Shown here piece by piece: positions 24,318 to 32,302 of a stretch of 47,132 nt of DNA (position 1 is its first letter; every line of letters starts with the position of its first letter). The DNA lies in assembly GCA_015056925.1 (NCBI GenBank), contig SVFJ01000017.1:1-47132 (forward strand). The letters run 5' to 3'. The translations under genes and the position numbers were made by a program. The notes below the pieces were generated by a model, which had not been told where the DNA came from, ran no database searches, and saw only the letters and a list, made by a program, of their open reading frames with translations. This stretch comes from Lachnospiraceae bacterium. Lineage in GTDB: Bacteria > Bacillota > Clostridia > Lachnospirales > Lachnospiraceae.

Positions 24318-24779
24318 TTACGCTACTATATTGGGATTTATTCCGACATAAATGTCTATGATAGAGTTTACCGAGATTGCTGAATCGTGCCGAATAATAA
24401 TGTTATAGTATTTTGTTATCGCTTCATAAGAATTTTCAATTAAATGTTCTCGAAGTTTCTTTTGTGTTTCGCTTAGCATATTAATGGAACCCTCATGTCG
24501 GACTTTTATTGCATGAATTAGTTTGAAACACGAAAGAAATGAAAAGTGTTCATTATCCTCAAATTTGGAATCAATAGGAATTAGTATATCTAAAATAATA
24601 TCTCTTGAATCATTAATATATTCAATAGAAGTAATGATTTTATTTTTGGGGGTAAATCCAATAGTTTCAATATACTTCTCTATGTACGTAATAATTTCCC
24701 AGATATTTTCTATTTGTGTAGTGCATCGATAACAAAGAATATTTGGCACGATTAATGATTGGTTTTTTAAAAATTGAAT
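24318..24779 (-). CDS. GyrI-like (effector-binding fold) small protein, possible AUU start
   Basis: About 153 aa. It begins with QFLKNQSLIVPNILCYRCTT, has a central IITSIEYINDSRDIILDILIPID strand pair, KVRHEGSINML, and ends VNSIIDIYVGINPNIV. This duplicated alpha-beta pattern resembles GyrI-like/DUF5085 effector-binding proteins without a DNA-binding domain. The only canonical upstream start, ATG 24818, has no ribosome site. AAAGGAGG (minus strand, 24787-24794) points to ATC 24782 or ATT 24779 instead, hence the chosen start. It is divergent from the peptide operon; a ligand-binding role is inference. Confidence 0.6.
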   Translation of the reverse strand: MQFLKNQSLIVPNILCYRCTTQIENIWEIITYIEKYIETIGFTPKNKIITSIEYINDSRDIILDILIPIDSKFEDNEHFSFLSCFKLIHAIKVRHEGSINMLSETQKKLREHLIENSYEAITKYYNIIIRHDSAISVNSIIDIYVGINPNIVA

Positions 24780-24811
24780 GATAGCGCCTCCTTTCCCTCT
24801 GCATATATAAA

Positions 24812-24823
24812 TATACATGTATA
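24812..24823. promoter_or_regulatory. TATACATGTATA palindrome in divergent region
   Basis: A perfect 12-bp palindrome between the divergent GyrI-like and peptide-operon genes. It could be an operator or simply A/T-rich promoter DNA; nothing else distinguishes it. Confidence 0.3.
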
Positions 24824-24848
24824 CTATGCGAGAAGTTGATTATAAGGA

Positions 24849-25079
24849 GTGAAGAGGCATGATTTTGGAGTGAATAATAAAGACGAGAAGAAAAAAGTTC
24901 ATTTACTCTATTTTGCGGTTTGTTTACTCGAATTTTATAGTTTTTGTGATAGAAAAATTATAGACTTCAATACAGAGATGAACAACAAGTCATCTTTGCA
25001 ACAAATAATTCTAGATTCATACAAGCTTTATGATGAATATGATTCGGTTGCAAACGAATCAAATAAAATAAGGAGGTAA
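24849..25079 (+). CDS. Uncertain small protein ahead of the peptide precursor
   Basis: Open frame of 76 codons from GTG 24849, or 69 from GTG 24870. The GTG at 24849 lies inside AAGGAG. The second GTG overlaps the stop of a four-codon frame (ATG ATT TTG GAG TGA). The product would be hydrophobic-amphipathic (HLLYFAVCLLEFYSF) with a polar C-terminal half; I recognise no family. Its last codons contain the AGGAGG used by the precursor gene, so translation could be coupled. Against it, a putative LytTR direct repeat lies within the frame, and the operon mRNA may start inside it near 24970. It may be an accessory peptide, an alternative precursor or not a gene. Confidence 0.4.
   Translation: MKRHDFGVNNKDEKKKVHLLYFAVCLLEFYSFCDRKIIDFNTEMNNKSSLQQIILDSYKLYDEYDSVANESNKIRR
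24902..24963 (+). promoter_or_regulatory. Putative LytTR-type direct repeat and promoter of the RiPP operon
   Basis: TTTACTC at 24902-24908 and 24923-24929, 21 bases apart, with TTATAG at 24935-24940. A TATAGA at 24959-24964 is a candidate -10, 30 bases after the second repeat. The same layout occurs at 34368-34406. LytTR regulators bind direct repeats about 21-22 bp apart. Caveat: the repeats also encode Leu-Leu pairs seven residues apart in the frame above. Confidence 0.5.
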
Positions 25080-25084
25080 AAATA

Positions 25085-25234
25085 ATGTTAGAACTCATTA
25101 ATAAGGATGTAGCTGAAGAAGCAATGAATTGTACATTAATTGATTTTGATGATTGTGCATTTTGTGATGGTGAACGTAATGATAATGATGGATGTAAATA
25201 TTGCGATGGTCAGTTTTATGATTTAATTGATTAA
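25085..25234 (+). CDS. Ranthipeptide-like RiPP precursor, 49 aa
   Basis: The leader-like part MLELINKDVAEEAMN is followed by a core with five cysteines: 16, 24, 27, 37 and 40. Three Cys-x3-Asp pairs are present (C16-D20, C24-D28, C37-D41), the spacing of Cys-to-Asp thioether links in freyrasin-type ranthipeptides. Two CxxCDG units (24-29 and 37-42) form an internal duplication. It is strongly acidic. AGGAGG (25071-25076) lies 8 bases before ATG. It is followed by a hairpin attenuator and a radical SAM maturase. It is below usual gene-calling lengths. The identity as precursor is inferred from motif, position and size. Confidence 0.82.
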   Translation: MLELINKDVAEEAMNCTLIDFDDCAFCDGERNDNDGCKYCDGQFYDLID

Positions 25235-25246
25235 TTTACAAATGTA

Positions 25247-25276
25247 AAGTGCTCGCTTAAGAAAGTGAGCACTTTT
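25247..25276 (+). terminator. Attenuating hairpin between precursor and maturase genes
   Basis: AAGTGCTCGCTT (25247-25258) pairs with AAGTGAGCACTT (25263-25274) with one G-U pair, loop AAGA, followed by TT. Partial read-through would make precursor in excess over the biosynthetic enzymes, the usual arrangement in RiPP operons. Confidence 0.85.
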
Positions 25277-25292
25277 CTAGAAATGAGGGAAT

Positions 25293-26573
25293 ATGAGAAA
25301 TCTTATTGAAAATAATGATTATAAAGTTTTTATAGAGAATGACAAAAAGTATATCTATATGTCAGATACAGGAAAAATATATGGAACAGATGAGGAGATA
25401 GAGAAAGTATTAGAAGATGAAAGCTTGTTTCTAGATGTTACAGAAAAAAGAAAAAAGATTTCACAGAAGAAAATTGAGGAGATGACGGTAGGTTCCATTT
25501 CTTTATTAGTAATACAAGGGTGTAATTTGCGCTGTACATATTGTTATGGAGAAGATGGACAATATCAAGATTCTGGAATTATGGATAAAGATACAGCTCT
25601 AAAGTCGATTGAGTTTTTTGTAAACCAATCCCCTTTGGAGGACATTAACATTTGTTTCTTTGGTGGAGAACCATTAATGAATTTTTCGGTTATAAGAGAA
25701 GTTGTAAACTATTGTCATGAAATCGAAAAAAATGGTAGAAAGAAAATTCGTTTTTCAATGACTACGAATGGAACATTGATTAATGAAGAAATTGAAGAGT
25801 TTATTTTAGAAAATAAAATTGCAGTTCAAATTAGTTTGGATGGAGACAAAAAGACTCAGGATAAAAATCGATTTGATGCAAGTCGGTGTGGTACATACGA
25901 CAGGGTAATTGAGAATACAAAAAGTTTGAGGGAGAAAGGTGCTCTAGGAGTACGAGCAACGTTAACGCCATTCAATATGAACGTTAAAGAGATATATAGA
26001 CATCTAGATTCTCTTAATTTTAATAAAATCATTATTTCTCCAGCTTTCAATCTTATGGCAGATGAAGATTATGATGTGTTAGCAGAGAAGTATATTGAAT
26101 GGTATAGAGATTTAGAATCAGAATTAAAAAAGGGAAATTACCAATTTGTAAGAAAGGCAAAATTATTTAAGCAAGAAATACAGCGAATTGATAGAGCTTT
26201 GGTCAGAACAATGTCGTGTGGTGTTGGTAAGAATTTAGTAGCTGTTGATATACATGGAAATGTTTTTCCGTGTCAACGTTTTGTTTCTATGAAAGACTAC
26301 TGTATAGGAAGTATAAATGAAGGGCTTCATGGACAAAGGAGCTTTTTGAAAAGTGTAAATGCTATGGAGAATGATAAGTGTAAGGAGTGTTGGATTAGAA
26401 ATCTTTGTGTGGCAGGATGTCCGTTCTGTAATGCAGCAGATAATGGAGATATTCATAAGAAGAATGAAATCTGTTGTGAGTACGAAAAGAAAGTTTACGA
26501 GGAATTGATTAGAATATACTTAAGGTTAAGTGAAGATGAGAAAAAATTGCTGTTGGATGTAAGAACGATGTAA
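25293..26573 (+). CDS. Radical SAM/SPASM peptide maturase
   Basis: A 426-aa enzyme expected to install thioether (or related) crosslinks in the precursor. Residues 1-65 resemble a leader-binding N-terminal module. The radical SAM cluster motif is C77-x3-C81-x2-C84 (CNLRCTYCY), with FFGGEPL (122-128) and SMTTNGT. The C-terminal SPASM region has many cysteines (309, 327, 363, 366, 372, 376, 379, 394, 395), enough for two auxiliary Fe-S clusters: SCGVGKN, GNVFPCQRF, CKECWIRNLCVAGCPFC. It belongs to the broad PapB/QhpD/SCIFF-maturase grouping. GAGGGA precedes ATG. Crosslink chemistry is inferred from the precursor motif. Confidence 0.92.
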   Translation: MRNLIENNDYKVFIENDKKYIYMSDTGKIYGTDEEIEKVLEDESLFLDVTEKRKKISQKKIEEMTVGSISLLVIQGCNLRCTYCYGEDGQYQDSGIMDKDTALKSIEFFVNQSPLEDINICFFGGEPLMNFSVIREVVNYCHEIEKNGRKKIRFSMTTNGTLINEEIEEFILENKIAVQISLDGDKKTQDKNRFDASRCGTYDRVIENTKSLREKGALGVRATLTPFNMNVKEIYRHLDSLNFNKIIISPAFNLMADEDYDVLAEKYIEWYRDLESELKKGNYQFVRKAKLFKQEIQRIDRALVRTMSCGVGKNLVAVDIHGNVFPCQRFVSMKDYCIGSINEGLHGQRSFLKSVNAMENDKCKECWIRNLCVAGCPFCNAADNGDIHKKNEICCEYEKKVYEELIRIYLRLSEDEKKLLLDVRTM

Positions 26574-26619
26574 TGAAAAGATATTTTGTTGATTACATTT
26601 CAAGATAGGAGTTTTGCGC

Positions 26620-28287
26620 ATGAAAGTAACAATGAATAGTGAATTCACATATTTAAAAATAATACGAAAATTTTGGAAGCATAATTTAATATGTTTTATT
26701 TTATTAATAATGTACTCATTTTTAAATATATTATATCCGTATTTTGTGCAGCAACTCATAGATTTAGGTATAGGAAATATGAGTGTACATAACGTATTTT
26801 ATTTTGCGACAATGATGATTGTTACCATTATGCTTAGTATAATGACGGGCTATATTATGAAAATGAATTATATACGACTGGGACAGAAGATATCTTTATA
26901 TATTCGAGAAAAAATATTAAGAGGTTTTGATAACTATTCCCTTGGTTTTTTTCAGAAAAATAAGACGGGAGATATAGTTTCTGTACTGGATAATGATGTA
27001 CGTAATGTACAAACTTTATATGCGTATATCATAAGTGATTTTGCGTCAAATATTTTTATTTTTGTTGGTATTTCATATACTATGTTAAAAATAGATTTGT
27101 TTGTTACTTTGCTTATTATTATCCTAATTTGTATATTCTCGGTATTTCACAAAAATATGGGAGCTGGCTTGAAAAAATCGAGTAGCGAATTGAGCTGCGC
27201 AAGAGGCGATTTACAATCCTTTGAGCATGAATTTTTCAACAATTATTATGAGATAAAAAATTTAAATGGAATAAGGTATTTTGATAAAAAATTATTAAAA
27301 TATCAAAAAAAACTTATCGAAATGGAATTAAGAAATGCAAAAATAAAGGCCTTTTCGACACAATATGGATTTATGTTTCAAAATTTATGTTTGGTTATTG
27401 CGTTTATTTATGGTGGAGTAAATGTGATGGAGGGGAAGTTAACGGTGGGAACATTGTTTTCAATGATTATGTATATTCAAAAATTATTTTCACCGGTTCG
27501 CTCATTATTTGATTTATATATGGAGATAAAGAAGAATCAGGCATCTGTCCAAAGGATAGATACTTTGATAAATCAAAATCAATATTATTGTGATTTTGGG
27601 AATGAAGAGTTTCCTGTGAAACACCACGATATAGCAATTGATAATTTGTCTTTTGCTTATGAAGAAAAAAATATTTTTTATAATTTCCGATTTCGTATTG
27701 AAAAAGGAGATAAAATTGCTTTGTTAGGTTCAAATGGAAAAGGAAAAACAACCCTAACGAAATTTTTACTTCGTTCTGTAGCTGGTTATCAAGGTGAGAT
27801 TAGAATTGATACCGTGAATTCTGTAAATATTAGTGACAGGTGTTATAGAAAGCATGTAGTCGGTTTGTCACAAAAAGTAGTAATATTTTCAGGAACAATA
27901 TATGAAAACGTTACTTTGTATGATTACAGCGTAAAGAAGGAGGATGTAAAGAAGGCATTAGAAAAAGTAGGTTTTTACAATGAGATTGAGAGACTTCCTT
28001 TGGGAATTGATACCTTACTAGGTGGAAATGGTATTAATTTATCTGGAGGTCAAGAACAAAAGATTCATCTCGCAAGATTATATGTGTTAAATCCGGATGT
28101 CATTATTTTAGATGAACCAACATCTGCTATAGATGATAAATCAGAATCGATAATATATGATAATCTTTTTTTGCATTTTAGTGATAAAACCATCTTGGTA
28201 ATTTCACATAAGAAGGAAGTTTTGAAATATTGTAATAAAATAATTGATTTGGATCAATTGGATTATGGCTGCAAGCAAGTTGTTTAA
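26620..28287 (+). CDS. ABC exporter (fused membrane and ATPase domains), no peptidase domain
   Basis: A 555-aa half-transporter working as a homodimer. Six membrane helices (about 1-310), then the ATPase: Walker A GSNGKGKTT (about 368-376), Q-loop near LSQKVVIFSG, signature LSGGQ (about 477), Walker B VIILDEPTSA. It starts directly with the membrane domain, so the C39 peptidase found in many bacteriocin exporters is absent and leader removal must be done by something else. Probable cargo is the modified peptide. AGGAG lies 8 bases before ATG 26620. It follows the maturase gene by 46 bases and is very A/T-rich. Confidence 0.92.
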   Translation: MKVTMNSEFTYLKIIRKFWKHNLICFILLIMYSFLNILYPYFVQQLIDLGIGNMSVHNVFYFATMMIVTIMLSIMTGYIMKMNYIRLGQKISLYIREKILRGFDNYSLGFFQKNKTGDIVSVLDNDVRNVQTLYAYIISDFASNIFIFVGISYTMLKIDLFVTLLIIILICIFSVFHKNMGAGLKKSSSELSCARGDLQSFEHEFFNNYYEIKNLNGIRYFDKKLLKYQKKLIEMELRNAKIKAFSTQYGFMFQNLCLVIAFIYGGVNVMEGKLTVGTLFSMIMYIQKLFSPVRSLFDLYMEIKKNQASVQRIDTLINQNQYYCDFGNEEFPVKHHDIAIDNLSFAYEEKNIFYNFRFRIEKGDKIALLGSNGKGKTTLTKFLLRSVAGYQGEIRIDTVNSVNISDRCYRKHVVGLSQKVVIFSGTIYENVTLYDYSVKKEDVKKALEKVGFYNEIERLPLGIDTLLGGNGINLSGGQEQKIHLARLYVLNPDVIILDEPTSAIDDKSESIIYDNLFLHFSDKTILVISHKKEVLKYCNKIIDLDQLDYGCKQVV

Positions 28288-28328
28288 TCTTGTAAAAGGT
28301 GGAAAGAAGATTTATTAGAGGAATAGTG

Positions 28329-29285
28329 ATGAATTTCGGTAATGATGGAATACAAGTTTATCTAGCTGGGGAAGTACATGGAGTGATTCAAAACGCAGAA
28401 ATTAAATTTCAAATATTTGAATATCTATTATCCAATTATGGTGTCAAAAAACTTCTTGTTGAAATGGGATATTATGATAGCCTGGCTATAAGTGCATATC
28501 TAGAAAACGGAAAAGAAGATATATTAAAAAGTGTTTTAGGGAAATATTCGACCAATTATTTGAATACAGAAGAGGAATACAACTTTTGGAGAAGAATGTA
28601 CAAATTAAATAACAAATTGCAAGAGGAACAAAAAATAAAGGTTGTTGGAGTAGATTGCAATGGACAAATTGATGTGTTGTATAGATATATATTATACTTG
28701 CTTGAATCTCAGAAAGAATCATTAATTCTTTCTGAGAAAGTTATGGAATATAAGAATACTTTAAAGAGTGGAAGAATAAGAGAAGCAGAGGTTCTTTCAA
28801 GCGAATTAGATTGTTTGTTACATAATTTTATATATTCTGCATCCCAGGACGAGATTGTCTTAAAAAAATTATTTAAACAAATGTTAGCATATGGTAAGAG
28901 AATAATGTATCCAGAAAAGAAAAGGGAACTGAGAGAGGAATTTATTTATAATAGCATAAAGGAGGAGTTGGAAAAAGGCGAAATTATGTTTGGACAATTT
29001 GGATATAGTCATGTCATAAGTATTTATGCAAATATCTTATCTGCTGCAGATAGAGTTGTGCAAGACATAGATTCGGCATGTAGAAAATTAGTCTATGTAT
29101 ATAAGAATTGCAAGTATTTTATTGTTCGTGATGGGGACAAACAATATATTGATTTAAATTCAAAAATAAGTCTATTTAATCGTGACGAATCTTGCATTGA
29201 GAAAAAAAATGATAAATGGGGAATTGTAGAAGAAGCAGGTATATATTACATACTAATTGATAATATTAATCACATCTTTATATAA
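28329..29285 (+). CDS. Erythromycin-esterase/TIKI-superfamily hydrolase in the RiPP operon
   Basis: A 318-aa cytoplasmic protein with no signal peptide. Segments follow the EreA/ChaN/TraB/TIKI superfamily: YLAGEVHG with G14-x-x-H17, the Glu in KKLLVEMGYYDS (E45), EEEYNFWRRMYKLNN then IKVVGVDCN (the R...N, G-x-D pattern of erythromycin esterases), and a second G225-x-x-H228 in FGQFGYSHV. Paired GxxH motifs are the catalytic hallmark of the superfamily, whose members include esterases and TIKI peptidases. In this operon it could remove the leader, hydrolyse an ester or amide, or protect the cell. ATG 28329 has AGAGGA 6 bases before it; GTG 28299 is an alternative. Confidence 0.75.
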   Translation: MNFGNDGIQVYLAGEVHGVIQNAEIKFQIFEYLLSNYGVKKLLVEMGYYDSLAISAYLENGKEDILKSVLGKYSTNYLNTEEEYNFWRRMYKLNNKLQEEQKIKVVGVDCNGQIDVLYRYILYLLESQKESLILSEKVMEYKNTLKSGRIREAEVLSSELDCLLHNFIYSASQDEIVLKKLFKQMLAYGKRIMYPEKKRELREEFIYNSIKEELEKGEIMFGQFGYSHVISIYANILSAADRVVQDIDSACRKLVYVYKNCKYFIVRDGDKQYIDLNSKISLFNRDESCIEKKNDKWGIVEEAGIYYILIDNINHIFI

Positions 29286-29316
29286 ATAAGATTGAGGAAA
29301 GAAAAGGTGACAATGA

Positions 29317-30084
29317 ATGGAAAAGATACTGCAGGTAAAAGAACTTGAAAAAAGTTATGGAAATAGCAAGGATAATAAAACTCTTGCGGTTAATAATGTC
29401 AGTTTTGAACTTCAAAGAGGTGAGTTTGTAGGGATTATGGGAGCTTCAGGTTCTGGAAAAACTACCCTTTTAAATTGCATTTCAACTATTGATGATGTTA
29501 GTGGTGGACATATTTATCTTAATGGAAAAGATACGACAGCAATTAAGGAAAAGCAGTTATCGGAATTTCGGAGAAAAAATCTTGGGTTTATATTTCAAGA
29601 TTACAATCTGTTAGATACCTTGTCTTTGTATGAAAACATTGCATTGGCACTTTCGATTAATAATGTGGAAGCTTCGATTGTAAGTGAGAGAGTTGAACAA
29701 ATCGCTAAGAGATTAGGAATAGACCAGATATTAGATCGATATCCATATCAAGTATCTGGAGGACAGAAGCAAAGATGCGCGTGTGCAAGGGCAATTGTTC
29801 ATGAACCACAACTTATATTAGCAGATGAGCCAACAGGAGCATTAGATAGTTATTCTGCAAGAATATTGTTAGAAACAATAAGGCTTATTAATGAGGAGTT
29901 TAAGACTACAATCTTAATGGTTACACATGATGCTGTAGCAGCTAGTTACGCAGATCGTATCATTTTCTTAAAAGACGGTAGTATATATAACGAACTATCT
30001 AAAGAAAGTAGTACAAGAAATGCTTTCTTTAATAGGATTATGGATGTAATGATTGAGATAGGAGGCGGTTTGTCTAATGAATAA
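29317..30084 (+). CDS. BceA-type ABC transporter ATPase
   Basis: A 255-aa cytoplasmic ATPase: Walker A GASGSGKTT (about 43-51), Q-loop FIFQDYNLLDTLSLYENIAL, signature VSGGQKQRCACARA, Walker B LILADEPTGALD and MVTHD. This is the LolD/MacB/BceA group that partners with FtsX-like permeases. The gene overlaps the permease start by 8 bases. Together they form a peptide-detoxification or immunity transporter, most likely protecting against the peptide made by this operon. Confidence 0.94.
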   Translation: MEKILQVKELEKSYGNSKDNKTLAVNNVSFELQRGEFVGIMGASGSGKTTLLNCISTIDDVSGGHIYLNGKDTTAIKEKQLSEFRRKNLGFIFQDYNLLDTLSLYENIALALSINNVEASIVSERVEQIAKRLGIDQILDRYPYQVSGGQKQRCACARAIVHEPQLILADEPTGALDSYSARILLETIRLINEEFKTTILMVTHDAVAASYADRIIFLKDGSIYNELSKESSTRNAFFNRIMDVMIEIGGGLSNE

Positions 30085-32302
30085 AAATATGGTATTACGT
30101 AGTGTTAGAAAATCAATAAAGGATTATTTGATTTACATGCTTACGCTAATTCTATGTGTTTCACTTTTTTATGCCTTTCTATCTATATCAAGTAAATATT
30201 ACAAACCTATGGTGGGGGAACAATATGATATCACTATTTTAAGTGATGGAATGAAGATGATTATATGTGTCATAACATGTTTGATTGTTTTTTTAGTTAA
30301 GTATGTTAATGAATATATGTTACGTAGAAAAAAAAGAGAATATGCGATTTTGGCTGTGATAGGAATGGAACGAAGAGTAATCGCACAGAGTTTTTTTTCG
30401 GAAACCTTGATAATGGGAGTGTTTTCTATTATTGTGGGAATATTTGCAGGTTCATTTATTTCACAGATGATATCTGCCATGCTTTTAAAAGTTTATCGTG
30501 GAAAATACCAATTTGAATTGATGTTTTATCCGGACACAATATGGTTGACTGTTTTGTTTTTTGTAATATGCTTTTGTATTGTAGGATTAATGAATTACAG
30601 AACCTTGTGCAAAATTCGAATTATAGAGATGCTAAAAGGAGAAAAAGAGAATGAAAATAGTGAACAGTTAGGTAAAGGCATACGTATAATTACATATTTG
30701 TTTTATGCATTCACTATTATCATTGTGAAAAATGCAATTACTGATTTATATTATTATGATGTACGGTATTCTTTGCTAGTAAAAGCAGTTTTTATAGGTA
30801 ATCTATTGTTTCCATGTTTAACGATTATTATAGGATTGATAAGGAAAATAAGACAGGGTAAAAATGATCACCTTTTACTTATGATTTTTGTAATAAATAT
30901 TCTATGTACAATTATATTTATAGCATGGATGCCTATCATACAAAATAAATATAATTTTGGATTTGGGAGCGATGCAACCATACCTCATATATTATTTTTG
31001 GTGGTAAATGTAGTTTATGTGATTTTCTTAATCTTCCATATGCTTGCACACCAATTGGTCAGAATAAGAGGGGGAAGAAAAAAAATAACGTTACATAAAG
31101 ATAATTTATTTCTTTTAGGGCAGATAAGTTCTAAGCTAGGAACTAATACAAGGGCAATGAGTTTGATTAGCATAACAATGCTTCTTGCTGTTATTATGTT
31201 TATAATGTTGCCTTTGCTTGATGGATGGATGTTTGGTTATCTAGATACAAAAACAACATATGCAATTCAAATGTATTCAAGATACAATAAAACATATAGT
31301 CTAGAGGAAGTGAAAGATATCAATTATACATATATAGAAGAGTTATTGGAATCTTATAATCTTGATATTGAATGGAGTGTTTTGGTAGAATCATATCTAC
31401 TTGAAGAAGAGCAGTTTTTTGAACGACAGCGACAGGATTTTCCAGTGTTAGCAATTTCCTTATCAGACTATAATGCATTAAGATATAGAAATGATTTATC
31501 TGGTGTAGTTCTTGAAAATGACGAATTTTTAATGCAATGGCAATCTTTAGTAACAGAAAAAGAAATAGAAGAGCATATGGTGAATAATCAATTTATTCGA
31601 GCAGATGAGAAGACGTTGCATTTAGCTTCTACGGATATTGAGAACAGTGACATTGGAGAAAGTATCTATAATAATTATACGGATGTAGTGTATGTATTAC
31701 CTGATGAGGTCTGTGAAGATTTGATTGCAGTAAATTATAATTATTATATTGATACGAAGATACCGGTTGCATATCAGTTCGCCCTGAGGCTAGAAGATGA
31801 GTTTCACAAGCAATATGGTAATCAAGAAGATGGTGTACAGAACTATATCAGAATTGCTACTTTGCAGGAGAATTCTGTATATAGAGATAGTTTTATTTTG
31901 CGAGCGAGCTTGACGTACTCTGCAATAGTTTTGTTGGTTATATGTTTTACCATATTAGCTCTGCAACAATTGTATGATGCTTCAAATTATAAAGCAAGAT
32001 TTGATATTTTATATAGGTTAGGTGTGGACCGAAAACAAATAAGTACGCTGATTTTTAAACAAATATTTTTTTGGTTTGGGGTGCCTGTACTCATTGCTAC
32101 TTTGTTTTCATTAGTATTTGGGGGATACTTTTTTTCTCTTTTTTCAATGCAGATTGATGCATATGTAGGGGGAGAACAGCTATTAATTCAAATATCAAAA
32201 ATAATGATTATATTGGTTATGTTATTGTTGGTATATTTTGAAATAACCAAGTATTTGTTCAAAAGGACAATATCGCCATTAGGTAATTGTAGGATCAAGT
32301 AA
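30077..32302 (+). CDS. BceB-type FtsX-family permease (peptide immunity)
   Basis: A 741-aa membrane protein with the BceB plan: about ten helices, four near the N-terminus, FtsX-type segments near 60-180 (VNEYMLRRKKREYAILAVIGMERR) and 620-735 (ARFDILYRLGVDRKQIS), and a large extracellular domain of roughly 220 residues (about 390-615) between helices 7 and 8. That domain recognises peptide or lipid-peptide complexes in BceAB systems. The usual BceRS two-component partners are absent; an AgrC/LytTR pair lies convergently instead. Its 3' end overlaps that kinase gene by 24 bases. AGGAGG precedes ATG. Confidence 0.92.
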   Translation: MNKNMVLRSVRKSIKDYLIYMLTLILCVSLFYAFLSISSKYYKPMVGEQYDITILSDGMKMIICVITCLIVFLVKYVNEYMLRRKKREYAILAVIGMERRVIAQSFFSETLIMGVFSIIVGIFAGSFISQMISAMLLKVYRGKYQFELMFYPDTIWLTVLFFVICFCIVGLMNYRTLCKIRIIEMLKGEKENENSEQLGKGIRIITYLFYAFTIIIVKNAITDLYYYDVRYSLLVKAVFIGNLLFPCLTIIIGLIRKIRQGKNDHLLLMIFVINILCTIIFIAWMPIIQNKYNFGFGSDATIPHILFLVVNVVYVIFLIFHMLAHQLVRIRGGRKKITLHKDNLFLLGQISSKLGTNTRAMSLISITMLLAVIMFIMLPLLDGWMFGYLDTKTTYAIQMYSRYNKTYSLEEVKDINYTYIEELLESYNLDIEWSVLVESYLLEEEQFFERQRQDFPVLAISLSDYNALRYRNDLSGVVLENDEFLMQWQSLVTEKEIEEHMVNNQFIRADEKTLHLASTDIENSDIGESIYNNYTDVVYVLPDEVCEDLIAVNYNYYIDTKIPVAYQFALRLEDEFHKQYGNQEDGVQNYIRIATLQENSVYRDSFILRASLTYSAIVLLVICFTILALQQLYDASNYKARFDILYRLGVDRKQISTLIFKQIFFWFGVPVLIATLFSLVFGGYFFSLFSMQIDAYVGGEQLLIQISKIMIILVMLLLVYFEITKYLFKRTISPLGNCRIK

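Noticed and set aside
26572-26607. 11-codon frame overlapping the maturase stop (begins MKRYFVDY)
   Set aside because: No ribosome site; probably chance overlap.
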